Source: Chloroflexota bacterium (lineage in GTDB: Bacteria; Chloroflexota; Dehalococcoidia; Lucifugimonadales; UBA3495). From it: a DNA stretch of 64,000 nt. Shown here piece after piece: positions 1 to 9,369 of this stretch; the first letter of the stretch is position 1; every line of letters begins with the position of its first letter. Both the position numbers and the translations under genes were made by a program. Location of the stretch: contig JAPPLU010000093.1 of NCBI GenBank assembly GCA_028874075.1, positions 38,536 to 102,535 on the forward strand, given 5' to 3'. The notes under the pieces are model-generated. The model ran no database searches and was not told the origin of the DNA. It saw nothing but the letters and a program-made list of their open reading frames with translations.

Positions 1-178
1 CTACGACTCGTCGGAACTGACCAGCCAATTGGGAGCGGCCCTGATTATTGATATACTGGCGGCAAGGTTTCCTTCCAGGTGAAGGGCACGCAGAACCAAA
101 CACACGGATGAAAGGTTAACCCCGGGGATTAATTCGCCAACCACTTAGGCGGCAAGGACAAGTGCAGGGGCAATCGAT

Positions 179-1348
179 ATGACGATCGCGCAAGAAGAGC
201 AGATCGGGCTGGCCCTGTCGGGAGGCGGCTTTCGCGCCAGCCTGTTCCACCTGGGCGGATTGTGGCGTCTGAACGAGATGGGAAAGCTAGCGGAAATCAA
301 GGCGATATCCGCGGTTTCCGCGGGCGCCCTTGTCGCCGCAGTACTGAGAACGCGCTGGAACAAGCTGAAGTTCTCTCAGGCTACAGCCGAAAACTTCAGA
401 GAGTTAATTGCCGAGCCCATACTCGAGCTTTGCAGTCACAATCTTGATGTTAGCAGCGCGTTCGCCGGGTTGGTCGTGGGGCCCAATGCACTGGAGCGGC
501 GCTACGAAGAACTCCTGGTAGGCGAGGTGACCCTGGAACAACTGCCCAGCCACCCACAGTTCATCTTTAACGCGTGCCACCTGGAAACTGAGAGTAACTG
601 GAGCTTTTCCAGGTCAGGGGTCGACGCCGGAGAAATCGGATTCATCGAGGCCGCGGGCGTCCCTCTGGCGAAAGTGCTTGCCGCATCCTCCGCCCTGCCG
701 CCGGCTCTGGCGCCGGTGCGGCTACAGATACAGCCGAAGCCCTTCAGCGGCGGGCGTAGGGCAGACCCCAGGCGAGGATCGCTGCCCAAAACGGTGACTC
801 TCGCGGATGCTGGCCTGTGCGATGGGCTGGGACTGCACGCTCTCCGGCACATGAAACACCTGCTGGTGTCCGACGGCACCAGGTCTTTCAAAAGGGAGGA
901 TATCCCGCCCTGGGAGGTCTGGACCTCCCGCATCACCAACCCCATGCACACGGCGCTGGAGCAGAACCGCCAGCTAAGGGTGGACCAATTGGTGTCGGAT
1001 ATCGAGAGGCGGGAGAAAGCGGGCGCCTTCTGGGCACTCAGAACGGACCCCAGGGAGCAAGCCAACCACGTGCCCTTCCCGGTAAGCGCTGGGTGGGTCG
1101 AATATATGTGCGCAATGAGGACTCGTCTTGCCGCATTTACTGACGAGGAGAAGAAGCAGTTGGTGAACTGGGGTTACATTCAGTGTGACCTTGCGGTCAG
1201 AAACTCCTACAACGGTGACCTGCCGGGCCCTGAAACCCTTCCCTTCCCTGAACAACCCTTTGACCACGAACCCAAGGTGAAGAGCCGGAATAGCAGAGCC
1301 AGGGATGACCGGCGGCTGAGAGCCCGCAGCCATCAGGTTTCCCGCTGA
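179..1348 (+). CDS. Patatin-like phospholipase family protein
   Basis: Predicted serine lipid acyl hydrolase of 389 residues. An N-terminal glycine-rich oxyanion motif (SGGGFR, about residues 14-19) is followed by the nucleophile elbow AVSAG with Ser47, and the second half of the Ser-Asp dyad is the DAG at residues 210-212. The elbow has Ala where most patatins have the first Gly of GxSxG. No signal peptide or membrane segment is visible, so the protein is probably cytosolic or membrane-peripheral. Its substrate cannot be read from the sequence. It lies 32 bases upstream of the BtpA-family gene on the same strand and could be co-transcribed with it. The ATG at 179 has only a weak purine-rich stretch upstream, so the exact start is less certain than the family call. 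Confidence 0.85.
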   Translation: MTIAQEEQIGLALSGGGFRASLFHLGGLWRLNEMGKLAEIKAISAVSAGALVAAVLRTRWNKLKFSQATAENFRELIAEPILELCSHNLDVSSAFAGLVVGPNALERRYEELLVGEVTLEQLPSHPQFIFNACHLETESNWSFSRSGVDAGEIGFIEAAGVPLAKVLAASSALPPALAPVRLQIQPKPFSGGRRADPRRGSLPKTVTLADAGLCDGLGLHALRHMKHLLVSDGTRSFKREDIPPWEVWTSRITNPMHTALEQNRQLRVDQLVSDIERREKAGAFWALRTDPREQANHVPFPVSAGWVEYMCAMRTRLAAFTDEEKKQLVNWGYIQCDLAVRNSYNGDLPGPETLPFPEQPFDHEPKVKSRNSRARDDRRLRARSHQVSR

Positions 1349-1380
1349 AGAATCTTCCCTCTAATTCAGGAAACTACACC

Positions 1381-2178
1381 ATGCAAACCCTGTTTGGCGA
1401 AGGCAAGACTTTCATCGGCGTTATTCATCTGCCGCCCCTGCCCGGTTCACCCCGATGGGGCGGCGACTTGTCGGTGGTGCTGGAACAGGCGGAGTGGGAG
1501 GCGGAGACCCTGACTGAGGGTGGTGCTAGCGCCATTATCGTGGAAAACTTCGGCGACGCCCCTTTCCGCATCGGACGGGTGGAACCGGAGACGGTGGCCG
1601 CCATGACCCGGGCGGTACATCTGGTCTGCGGCGTTACGCCCCTGCCGGTGGGGGTCAACATGCTTCGCACCGATGCCCTTGCCGCTCTGGCGGTAGCCGT
1701 GGCCGCAGGGGCTCAGTTCATCCGAGTCAACATCCACTACGGCACCATGGCCGCCGACGAGGGACTGGTAACCGGAGAGGCATCGGAAACTTTGCGTCGT
1801 CGTCGGCTGATGGATGCCGACCATATAGCTATTCTGGCCGATGTGCTGGTAAAGCACGCCGTGCCCCTGGGGGAACCGGACCTGGCCCTGATCGCCCGGG
1901 AAACCGCCTACCGGGGCCTGGCCGACGCCCTGATAGTAACCGGGCCGGTTACTGGCCAGCCGGCCGTCGCCACCGACGTGGCCACCGTCCGCCGCGCCGT
2001 CCCGGACCGTCCCCTGCTGGTGGGCAGTGGCGTGGACGCCGGCAACGCCGCCCATTTCCTGGCCCACGCCGATGGCGCCATTGTGGGCACCAGCCTGAAG
2101 AAAGACGGCATGATTACCAATCCCATAGATTTGGAGCGGGTGAGGGCGACGGCCGCTGCGTTCCTGGAAGCGGGGTAG
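1381..2178 (+). CDS. BtpA/SgcQ family TIM-barrel protein
   Basis: A 265-residue protein opening with the family's typical strand GVIHLPPLPGSPRW, followed by an ENFGDAPF segment and a GVNMLR strand, ending with VGSGVDAGNAAHFL and DGAIVGTSLKKDG. These are the regular strand and phosphate-loop elements of the BtpA/SgcQ TIM-barrel family. BtpA is known in cyanobacteria as a photosystem I stability factor, but most homologues in non-photosynthetic bacteria are of unknown, possibly sugar- or nucleoside-related, function. No photosynthesis gene is present here, so a photosystem role is unlikely. The start is preceded by an AGGAAA stretch about nine bases upstream. Length is normal for the family. 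Confidence 0.85.
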   Translation: MQTLFGEGKTFIGVIHLPPLPGSPRWGGDLSVVLEQAEWEAETLTEGGASAIIVENFGDAPFRIGRVEPETVAAMTRAVHLVCGVTPLPVGVNMLRTDALAALAVAVAAGAQFIRVNIHYGTMAADEGLVTGEASETLRRRRLMDADHIAILADVLVKHAVPLGEPDLALIARETAYRGLADALIVTGPVTGQPAVATDVATVRRAVPDRPLLVGSGVDAGNAAHFLAHADGAIVGTSLKKDGMITNPIDLERVRATAAAFLEAG

Positions 2179-2343
2179 CCCCAGGCTGTTGGTATTGGGC
2201 TATTGTTATGGGAAGGTTGCTTGGTTGACGACGCCTGCTGTACCTGCCGCATTAATGTTTACGGGAGGCTGGCAACCGGGGAAGCCATAGCAAGAGGTTC
2301 CTTCGGCATAGGCAGGCCTAGGCAGCCTTGCAATTTCCTTGAC

Positions 2344-3399
2344 TCATACTCGCAGCGGCGCGCTGACGTGGTGCAGGAATTGCAGTATTTCCCTCTGTGA
2401 ACGAACTATCCCCGTCTCGTGGTACAGGATCGAATGGTACCTGCAGAAGGGCCTCACGATCTTTTGGGCGTCTTTCAGCCGGTTCCGCGGCATGCTGGGA
2501 AACAGATGGTGCTCGATCTGGTAGTTCAGGCCACCGTAAATGTAGTCGTTAAACCGGCTTGACTTCACGTTCCTTGACGTGAGCACCTGTCTCCTCAGAA
2601 AGTCCATGGGAGTCTTCCCATCCAGTACCATCATACCCTTGTGGTTGGGGGCGAAGGTTGAGCCGATGTATAGCCCCATCAGCAGCTGATTGACTGCGAT
2701 GAACAGCAGCCCCTGCCAGAAAGGCAATGAAAGGAACACCAGGCAGGCAAAGACGACAATGTGCCCAGCCAGCATTATCGGCTCGGCTACCGGAAACTTC
2801 AGCCTGTTTCCGAATACGTACTGGATACCCGAAACCTTGAGTACAAACCCCTCGAGGCAGACCAGCGGGTAAAAGAAGAACGCCTGGTGCCTGACAACCA
2901 GGCGGGCAAGCCCCCTCATATTGCGAGCCTGGTCCTCCGAGAAAGCAATCAACGGTAGATTGATGTCGGGGTCCATATCAAGATCGTTGGGATTTCCGTG
3001 GTGCTGGTTATGTTTCTCGACCCACCAGGTCCGGTTGATGCCGACCAGGAAACTGACAAATAGGCCCAGGCGGTCGTTGTTGTGGTTCGACCGGAACACC
3101 TGCTCGTGGCCCAGGTCGTGGCCGAGAAAGCAAAGCTGCACCATGACAAACGCCAGGAATGCTGCGTTCAGCATCTGAATCCAGACGTTATCTACCAAGG
3201 CCAGGACTGCAATACTTAACGCCAGCATGCCCAGGTTCAGGCCTATTTTGGCCGCATAATGGCCCGGGTTTTTTTCCAGCAGCCCTGCATTCCTAACAAG
3301 GGTCTTCAGTTGCGCATATTCGGTAGCTTTCCCCTTCTGTGTATTTGTACAGACGGGGACGTCCATAGTCTCATCGATCAACTGGTCAGTTACGGTCAT
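2344..3399 (-). CDS. Membrane fatty acid desaturase (front-end type)
   Basis: Membrane di-iron desaturase with all three histidine boxes: HDLGH, HNQHH and the QIEHH box followed by LFPSMPR. A Gln in place of the first His of the third box is characteristic of front-end (delta-5/delta-6 like) acyl-lipid or acyl-CoA desaturases. Hydrophobic stretches lie between the boxes, and no cytochrome b5 domain is fused, so a separate electron donor is implied. I place the start at 3399 (MTVTDQLID) because AAAGGTG lies about eight bases upstream; an ATG ten codons earlier (3429) has no ribosome binding site. The gene stands alone between two plus-strand genes. A perfect hairpin lies 40 bases upstream of the start. 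Regiospecificity cannot be deduced. Confidence 0.88.
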   Translation of the reverse strand: MTVTDQLIDETMDVPVCTNTQKGKATEYAQLKTLVRNAGLLEKNPGHYAAKIGLNLGMLALSIAVLALVDNVWIQMLNAAFLAFVMVQLCFLGHDLGHEQVFRSNHNNDRLGLFVSFLVGINRTWWVEKHNQHHGNPNDLDMDPDINLPLIAFSEDQARNMRGLARLVVRHQAFFFYPLVCLEGFVLKVSGIQYVFGNRLKFPVAEPIMLAGHIVVFACLVFLSLPFWQGLLFIAVNQLLMGLYIGSTFAPNHKGMMVLDGKTPMDFLRRQVLTSRNVKSSRFNDYIYGGLNYQIEHHLFPSMPRNRLKDAQKIVRPFCRYHSILYHETGIVRSQREILQFLHHVSAPLRV

Positions 3400-3438
3400 C
3401 CTTATAGCACCTTTCGACTCTAATTCCATTTCACACAG

Positions 3439-3464
3439 AATGGCCGCCGAATCCGGCGGCCATT
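3439..3464 (-). promoter_or_regulatory. Perfect 11-bp hairpin in the desaturase leader
   Basis: AATGGCCGCCG at 3439-3449 pairs perfectly with CGGCGGCCATT at 3454-3464 around the loop AATC. It sits 40 bases upstream of the preferred desaturase start, so it lies in the 5' leader of that gene. On the plus strand it is followed by only four T residues. It could be a structural leader element or a weak terminator for upstream transcription. Confidence 0.5.
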
Positions 3465-3824
3465 TTCGGGCCAGCTTGAAAACTGCAGCTTAGTATCACT
3501 GACTTGCGCCTTGAACAGGGCACACTATCGGGCCTTCGCGCTACATATATTCCAAATCCTCTTCTTGGGCCAAATCAGGAAACGCTCCTGAGGAATACAC
3601 AGGTGGGAATCTTACCACGTATCCCCGGGTTACGGTTGAAAAAAGTTCTGGAATCGCAGATTTTCCTTGCCCCGGTTAATTGGGAAGCACCCGGGCACAA
3701 GCCGGGAGACATCGCCTGCTGACGCTGAGACCTCGTTTTTGGAAGAAATTCCGGCCCAACAGGTTGCCTCGATTCCCAACCCCGTTGTAACCTCCCCCTG
3801 CATTCACACCTGCCAGAGGTCAGT
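3465..3824. other. Intergenic region, no gene seen
   Basis: Divergent gap between the desaturase and the zinc-finger protein. The only sizeable open frame (3504-3722, plus strand) has no ribosome binding site and no recognisable motif, so I leave it out. Promoters for both flanking genes must lie here, but I see no convincing consensus boxes. Confidence 0.5.
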
Positions 3825-4832
3825 TTGCGTCAAATTGCGTTGAAGAAAAAAGTCGGGGCTTTGCTCGGCAAGACACTCTTGCCGCCGGCCACGCCTGTCT
3901 TCGACGTATGGAGTGGCGTTGCATGGTGGCGACGTGGATTTACTCCCGCCGATCTTGGTTCGCAGGCAGTTCTCCGCCAGGTGGAAAACCTGGAATGCAA
4001 AAGGCTCGTTACTGAGTATCTTTCCTTACGGGAAAGTTACCGCACGGCGACCATAAAGATTGGCGAGGCGCGGGCATATCAGCGAGACCTCAATTACCAT
4101 CCCAGGGAATTCAAGAACCGGCGCATTACCTTTATTCGGAATGAAGAGAAGCTGAAGTGCCAGCGGTGCGGGGGAAAGGGAAGAATCGATTGCAGTCCCG
4201 ATGTCCCCTGCCCCAGTTGCAAGGGACGGAGAACCCGCAATGACCTTTGCTTCACCTGCGGGGGCAGCGGCCGCGCAGGGCAGGACCAGAAAGAGCAGTG
4301 CTGGTCCTGCGGCGGCAGGGGCACCAGGTCGGAGGACTGCGCCGCCTGCGCGGGAGTCTACTCCGGCAGCACTGGTCGGGTCCGGTGCAACCGGTGCGGC
4401 GGAGCGGGCTGGGTAGTGTGCCGCGCCTGTGCCGGGGCAGGCGAAAAGGTGTGCGCTCAGCTTGCTACCCGCCACTACACCTGCTCCATAGAAGACCGCT
4501 ACCAGCTTGGCAGCATGTGCCCCGGTCAGCTCAAGAACGGCCTTGCCCCCAGGCACTTCGCGTCCATTTCCGGCGACCTGGCACGCAGGGAGTTTCAGAC
4601 CCCCACCAGTGAGGGGGTCGCTCTGCAGCGGCTTGGCGTCTACACCTACGCCATCGAGTCGAGAACATACCGTTACAAGGGAAGAGACTTCTACGTCAGC
4701 CGGATATCTTCCGGCGGCGGCGCCAAATTCGTGAGTAACAACCTGCCCTTGTCCATAACCAGGCTTATTTCTGCGGGCGTCATTGGTACACTCGCCATCT
4801 GTCTACTGGCGTCCTTGTTGCTGGCATTCTAG
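3825..4832 (+). CDS. DnaJ-type Cys-rich zinc-finger protein with C-terminal membrane anchor
   Basis: A 335-residue protein whose centre (about residues 105-215) carries a series of CxxCxGxG-like motifs, for example CQRCGGKG, CFTCGGSG, CWSCGGRG, CNRCGGAG and CRACAGAG, as in the zinc-binding domain of DnaJ. There is no J domain or HPD motif, so it is not a co-chaperone of the usual kind. The C-terminus (about residues 305-335) is hydrophobic with almost no tail, suggesting a tail-anchored membrane protein with the zinc domain in the cytoplasm. The start is TTG at 3825, chosen because AGAGGT lies a normal distance upstream. Zinc binding and a disulfide or folding role are inferred from the motif only. 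Confidence 0.7.
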   Translation: MRQIALKKKVGALLGKTLLPPATPVFDVWSGVAWWRRGFTPADLGSQAVLRQVENLECKRLVTEYLSLRESYRTATIKIGEARAYQRDLNYHPREFKNRRITFIRNEEKLKCQRCGGKGRIDCSPDVPCPSCKGRRTRNDLCFTCGGSGRAGQDQKEQCWSCGGRGTRSEDCAACAGVYSGSTGRVRCNRCGGAGWVVCRACAGAGEKVCAQLATRHYTCSIEDRYQLGSMCPGQLKNGLAPRHFASISGDLARREFQTPTSEGVALQRLGVYTYAIESRTYRYKGRDFYVSRISSGGGAKFVSNNLPLSITRLISAGVIGTLAICLLASLLLAF

Positions 4833-4933
4833 CCCCACTCGTTCTTTTGCCAGGCTATTTGCCGGTTTGCTCCTCGCGGTGTACCCTTTCGCCAATTGAC
4901 CGGATCGACAACCTTCCTTGAAGGAGGCCTGCC

Positions 4934-6529
4934 ATGCCGTCCATTTACGCCGAAACCGTAATTCGCAACGCCAACATCATAACCATTGACAACAGCCGGC
5001 CACGGGCCGACGCGCTGGCCGTACTCCACGGCCGATTTGCCGCGGTGGGCAGCACCGATGATGTGGCCGACTGGGTGGGCCCAGATACGAAAGTGCTGGA
5101 CCTGGACGGCAAGACTGTCCTGCCCGGCTTTATTGACGCCCACATTCACGTTTTAAACAGCGGTATTCGGCACGTCATGGCCGCCGACTGCGCCCAGCCA
5201 ACCATCGCCGCCATCCAGGACGAACTGCGCAAGCGCCTGGACGTTACTCCCCCGGGCCAGTGGGTGCAGGGCTTCAAGTTCGACGACACCAAGACCGCCG
5301 AGAACCGCTTCCTTTATCGCGCCGACCTGGACGCCGTTAGCACCGAGCATCCCATCCTGGTGGCCCACCGGGCCGGCCACGTCTACTACATGAACAGCCT
5401 GGGCATGCAGCTGGCCGGGTTCACCCGGGACACCCCCGACCCTTCCGGCGGTCGCCTGGGCCGCGACCCGGATACAGGAGAACTGGATGGCGTGGTGTAC
5501 GAGCGGGCCATTGAACCGGTGCGGTTCGGGCTGATTCCCGTGGAAACCCCGGAAATCCGGCGGGAGGGTCTGCGAACCATCTGTGGGATGCTCAACGAGG
5601 CGGGGCTGACCAGCGTCCACGACGCCCGGGTTACTGCAGAGGAGTTCACCACCTACCAGGAAGGTTACAAGGACGGCGACCTTTCCCTGCGGGTCTACTG
5701 CCTGCTCTACTATCCCCACTTCCCCGCGCTGAGGGACGCCGGGGTAGTGGCCGGCCTTGGCGACGACCGCCTGCGCATCGGCGGCATCAAAATGGTGGCC
5801 GATGGGGCCATTGCCACCCGTACCGCCTACCTGTCGGCCCCCTACGAGGGAAGCTGCTGCGACTATGGCATCCTGGCCATGGAGGCGGACGAGATAAACG
5901 AGCGGGTGATGGAGATGCACAAGGCAGGTTTCCAGGTGTGCATCCACGCCAACGGCGACAGTACCATTGACATGGTGGTGTCGGCCTACGAGCGGGCCCA
6001 GGCCGCCGACCCCAGGCCCGACCCTCGCCACCGCATTGAGCACTGCACCCTGGTCAATCCTGACCTGCTGTCCCGCATGAAGGCCCTGGGCGCCGTGGCC
6101 ACGCCCTTCTGCACCTACGTCTACTATCACGGCGAGAAGATGCCCTTCTACGGCGAGGAGCGCCTGCGCTGGATGTTCGCCCAGCGTTCCTTCCTTGACT
6201 ACGGCATTGTTTCCACCGGCGCCACCGACTACCCGCCCGGACCCTTCGAGCCGCTAATGGGCATACAGAGTTGCGTAACCCGCACCGACAGCGAGGGTCG
6301 TTTGTGGGGCGAAAACCAGAAGGTTACGGTGGAGGAGGCCCTCCGCATCTACACCCTGCACGGCGCCTATGCCGGCTTCGAGGAGAACATCAAGGGCTCA
6401 ATAGAACCCGGCAAGCTGGCCGACCTGGTAGTGCTGGACGACGACCCCACGGTAGTGGACCCGTTGACCATCAAGGACATACCAGTGCTGCAGACGATCG
6501 TAGGCGGGGAAACGGTTTACGGGGGGTAG
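4934..6529 (+). CDS. Amidohydrolase family protein, YtcJ type
   Basis: A 531-residue metal-dependent hydrolase of the amidohydrolase-3 (YtcJ) group. It has the N-terminal beta-sandwich half, then PGFIDAHIH with the HxH metal ligands at residues 70 and 72. Further family elements are KMVADGAIATRTA, QVCIHANGDSTIDMV, HRIEHC, an Asp-bearing TGATDYPPGP segment, and the C-terminal KGSIEPGKLADLVVLDDDP that rebuilds the small domain. Such enzymes cleave amide or related C-N bonds in diverse substrates. The natural substrate here is unknown. A strong GGAGG lies seven to eight bases before the ATG. The full length indicates an intact gene. Confidence 0.88.
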   Translation: MPSIYAETVIRNANIITIDNSRPRADALAVLHGRFAAVGSTDDVADWVGPDTKVLDLDGKTVLPGFIDAHIHVLNSGIRHVMAADCAQPTIAAIQDELRKRLDVTPPGQWVQGFKFDDTKTAENRFLYRADLDAVSTEHPILVAHRAGHVYYMNSLGMQLAGFTRDTPDPSGGRLGRDPDTGELDGVVYERAIEPVRFGLIPVETPEIRREGLRTICGMLNEAGLTSVHDARVTAEEFTTYQEGYKDGDLSLRVYCLLYYPHFPALRDAGVVAGLGDDRLRIGGIKMVADGAIATRTAYLSAPYEGSCCDYGILAMEADEINERVMEMHKAGFQVCIHANGDSTIDMVVSAYERAQAADPRPDPRHRIEHCTLVNPDLLSRMKALGAVATPFCTYVYYHGEKMPFYGEERLRWMFAQRSFLDYGIVSTGATDYPPGPFEPLMGIQSCVTRTDSEGRLWGENQKVTVEEALRIYTLHGAYAGFEENIKGSIEPGKLADLVVLDDDPTVVDPLTIKDIPVLQTIVGGETVYGG

Positions 6530-6539
6530 GTCAAAAGGG

Positions 6540-6884
6540 CTATAGGAGCTTAATCAAGGCGACGGTCAAGCCTACTATAAGGGTGCTTTGAGCAACCATC
6601 GCGCCAATCATCCACTTCAACGTTTCGAACTTGGCGCCTTCAATCTTTGCATCCGTGGATAACCGCAGGGTTTCTATGTCGGACTTCGTGGCCAACCGCA
6701 GGGCTTCTATGCTGGACTCGGTGGCCAGCTGGAGGGTTTCTATGTCGGACTTCGTGGCCAGGTTATTGTTAAGCAACCTGATCTGCTCGTATGCCAGCGC
6801 TTCTGCCTGCTTTTCGGTGAAGCCGCTGGCCACCAGGTTCTGCACAAACCGGTGAGTGTCAAAAGGTAACGCTTCCTGTGCCAT
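6540..6884 (-). CDS. DUF1640/CCDC90-like coiled-coil membrane protein
   Basis: A 114-residue protein. The N-terminus (FDTHRFVQNLVASGFTEKQA) is the typical opening of the DUF1640 family, whose eukaryotic members include the CCDC90/MCUR1 group. Residues about 40-85 are four imperfect 11-residue repeats (LATKSDIETLQ, LATESSIEALR, LATKSDIETLR, LSTDAKIEGAK), which should form a right-handed coiled coil. The C-terminus is one membrane helix (about residues 90-112). Bacterial members are of unknown function and probably form trimeric or tetrameric stalks on the membrane. It ends 10 bases from the amidohydrolase stop on the opposite strand. No good ribosome binding site is visible. Confidence 0.75.
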   Translation of the reverse strand: MAQEALPFDTHRFVQNLVASGFTEKQAEALAYEQIRLLNNNLATKSDIETLQLATESSIEALRLATKSDIETLRLSTDAKIEGAKFETLKWMIGAMVAQSTLIVGLTVALIKLL

Positions 6885-7122
6885 GCCAATATTCTAGTCT
6901 AATATTCATGCCAGGCAAATGGGTAGGGTTCCGAGGTAATTACTCCGAGTGGGCCAAGAATTGGGCAAACTGCTTGGCGGGTTGCCTGAAAGTCCTCAGA
7001 TTCTCGTAACGACGCGACAGTTCGTGGATGAGTACCGTCATTTTGCACCTTGCTTTTCCAAATTACCGCCCGGTGTTACCATATAGCACAATCCAATCCA
7101 CGCGGCAGCAGGAGAGGTTCCT

Positions 7123-7911
7123 ATGGCTCCGATTAAGGTCGTAATCCACGGTGCAACAGGACGGATGGGTACGGAAACCGTCAACGCAGTGTGCCGCGAG
7201 GAAGACCTTTCCCTGGTGGGGGCCACTTGCGGCCGCGAGCGGGGCAATACCCTAACCCTTCCCACGGGCGGCGAGATTCCCCTGTCCAACAGCCTGGAAG
7301 AAGTCCTGGCTGAGACCGGGCCAGATGTGGTGGTGGACTTCACCAGTGCCGCCGTTTGCCGCGAATCGGTGGCGGTGGCCGCTTCCCGTTCTTGCAACAT
7401 TGTCGTGGGGGTCAGCGGACTGGTGGACGAGGACCTGCAGCGCCTGGACGCCCTGGCCTGCGACAGTAACATCGGCATCATCGTCGCACCCAATTTTGCC
7501 CTGGGCGCGGTGGTGCTTAAGAAGTTGGTTGAGCAGGCGGCCCCCTACTTCGACTACGTGGATATCGTCGAGGCCCACCACGAGGCCAAGATAGACGCCC
7601 CTTCGGGATTTGCCTACGCCCTGGCTCAGGCCATCGGCAACGAAAAGCAGTTCACCCGCAACTATCCCGAAAAGGAAACGCTGGAAGGCACCCGGGGCGG
7701 CGAATACAACGGCGTGTCCATCCACAGCATGCGGATGCCCGGTCGCAGCGCCCACCACGAGGTCATCTTCGGCGCCGCCGGGCAGACGGTATCCATTCGC
7801 CACGACACCCTGACCCGCGACTGCTATATGCCCGGGGTAATCCGGTGCATCCGCGAAGTTGTTAATAAACCGGGCCTTGTGGTAGGCTTGGAAAACGTAC
7901 TGGGTCTGTAG
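7123..7911 (+). CDS. dapB: 4-hydroxy-tetrahydrodipicolinate reductase
   Basis: Reduces hydroxy-tetrahydrodipicolinate with NAD(P)H in the diaminopimelate/lysine pathway. The 262-residue protein has the N-terminal Rossmann motif GATGRMG, the central DFTSAAV strand, and the catalytic signature EAHHEAKIDAPSGFA, which holds the His pair and the Lys. The last part normally reads SGTA, so Phe replaces Thr. The C-terminus (MPGVIRCIREVVNKPGLVVGLENVLGL) is also standard. AGGAGAGG lies just before the ATG. The next gene, 90 bases downstream on the same strand, is asd, which supplies the semialdehyde used one step before DapB, so the pair very likely forms a lysine-biosynthesis operon. Confidence 0.96.
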   Translation: MAPIKVVIHGATGRMGTETVNAVCREEDLSLVGATCGRERGNTLTLPTGGEIPLSNSLEEVLAETGPDVVVDFTSAAVCRESVAVAASRSCNIVVGVSGLVDEDLQRLDALACDSNIGIIVAPNFALGAVVLKKLVEQAAPYFDYVDIVEAHHEAKIDAPSGFAYALAQAIGNEKQFTRNYPEKETLEGTRGGEYNGVSIHSMRMPGRSAHHEVIFGAAGQTVSIRHDTLTRDCYMPGVIRCIREVVNKPGLVVGLENVLGL

Positions 7912-8001
7912 CTGAACCTGGTAACCGGGCACAGGAACCAACAGGGCTGCCGGCTGTAGCGACACTGGCGGCTCTCAACTTTTGATAGAAGAGACAGTCC
8001 A

Positions 8002-9369
8002 ATGACTATCCCCAACTTGAACCACCTGACCATTGCCGTTGTGGGCGCTACCGGAGCCGTGGGCGCCGAATTCCTGAAGATTGTGGAACAGCGCCACCCC
8101 GGGCTGCACAGCCTGAAGCTGCTGGCATCCAGCCGTTCCGCTGGTACGAAGCTGACGGTCAACGGCAAAGAGTTCACGGTGGAGGAGACCACCGAGGACT
8201 CCTTCCAGGGCGTGGATATTGCCTTCATTTCCGCCAGCACTGAGGCCAGCCGCCACTGGGCGCCCATTGCCGTGGCCGCCGGCGCAGTGGTCATCGACGA
8301 CAGTTCTGCCTTCCGCATGCAGGAGGACGTGCCCCTGGTGGTGCCCGAGGTCAACGGCGCCGACGTAACCTGGCACCAGGGCATAATTGCCATTCCCAAC
8401 TGCTCCACAACGCCCCTGGTGATGGTGGCCCACCCCATCCACCGGGTTAACCCCATCAAGCGCATCATCGCCGACACCTACCAGTCGGTGTCCGGCGCCG
8501 GTGGAGCGGCGGTGCAGGAACTGCGGGAACAGTCGGATGCCCTGCTAAAGGGCCAGTCCGTAACGCCTAGGCACCAGCCCAAGCAGATCGGCTTCAACGT
8601 CATCCCCCAGATCGACAGCTTCCTGGACAACGGCTACACCCGGGAAGAACAGAAGATGATAGACGAGAGCCGCAAGATCATGCACGCTCCCGATATACGG
8701 GTTTCCGCAACCTGCGTACGGGTGCCGGTGATGGTCAGCCACAGCGCCGGAATCCATATGGAGCTTGAGCGGGCCATGGATACCAACGAGATACGCGCCC
8801 TGTTGATGGACATGCCCGGATTGACTGTCCTCGACGACACCGGAGCGGGCGACTACCCCATGCCGTGGGACGTGGCCGGAGAGGACGACGTATTCGTGGG
8901 CCGCATTCGGAAGGACGCTTCCGACCTGAATGGAATTGCCCTGTGGATAGTCTCCGATAACTTGAGAAAGGGAGCAGCCCTGAACTCCATCCAGATTGCG
9001 GAGGAGCTTGTGGCAAGGGAATGCTTGAAGCCTGGCAGCAGTCCTAAACCCAAGTTTGACTTCGGCGAACCGGAAAGCCTGATAGCAGCGGAGTATCGAA
9101 TGGACCTGGAGTATTTTCGGGCCAATGTTGACGAGTTGCTGCCAGAATACCGCGGTAGATTTGTGGCTGTCATAAACCAAACGGTCATAGATTCGGACGT
9201 TGACTACGTGCCTTTGATGGACCGCGTACACGAGAAGTACGGGGATCGGCCCATCGTGATTGAAGAACTGCCCCCCCGCCCGAGAATCTATCATAACCAT
9301 ACGACTTTCAGGGGAGAGAACTCTCAGGCTATGTTAGGGAAGGAAGGCAGGGGACCCGATAGTGTATAA
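8002..9369 (+). CDS. asd: Aspartate-semialdehyde dehydrogenase with a C-terminal DUF5678-like extension
   Basis: Makes aspartate semialdehyde from aspartyl phosphate (lysine, threonine and methionine pathways). Residues 1-345 are a full Asd: VVGATGAVG dinucleotide loop, catalytic Cys134 in IPNCSTTP, catalytic His247 in RVPVMVSHSAG, and the usual end NLRKGAALNSIQIAEEL. Family proteins stop near residue 340, whereas this one runs to 455. The extra part (about residues 365-425: LEYFRANVDELLPEYRGRF, then VAVINQTVI and a VHEKYGDRPIVIEELP end) resembles the small DUF5678 domain normally encoded as a separate gene. The stop overlaps the following retropepsin-like gene by eight bases. The fusion is what I see; its function is unknown. 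Confidence 0.93.
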   Translation: MTIPNLNHLTIAVVGATGAVGAEFLKIVEQRHPGLHSLKLLASSRSAGTKLTVNGKEFTVEETTEDSFQGVDIAFISASTEASRHWAPIAVAAGAVVIDDSSAFRMQEDVPLVVPEVNGADVTWHQGIIAIPNCSTTPLVMVAHPIHRVNPIKRIIADTYQSVSGAGGAAVQELREQSDALLKGQSVTPRHQPKQIGFNVIPQIDSFLDNGYTREEQKMIDESRKIMHAPDIRVSATCVRVPVMVSHSAGIHMELERAMDTNEIRALLMDMPGLTVLDDTGAGDYPMPWDVAGEDDVFVGRIRKDASDLNGIALWIVSDNLRKGAALNSIQIAEELVARECLKPGSSPKPKFDFGEPESLIAAEYRMDLEYFRANVDELLPEYRGRFVAVINQTVIDSDVDYVPLMDRVHEKYGDRPIVIEELPPRPRIYHNHTTFRGENSQAMLGKEGRGPDSV

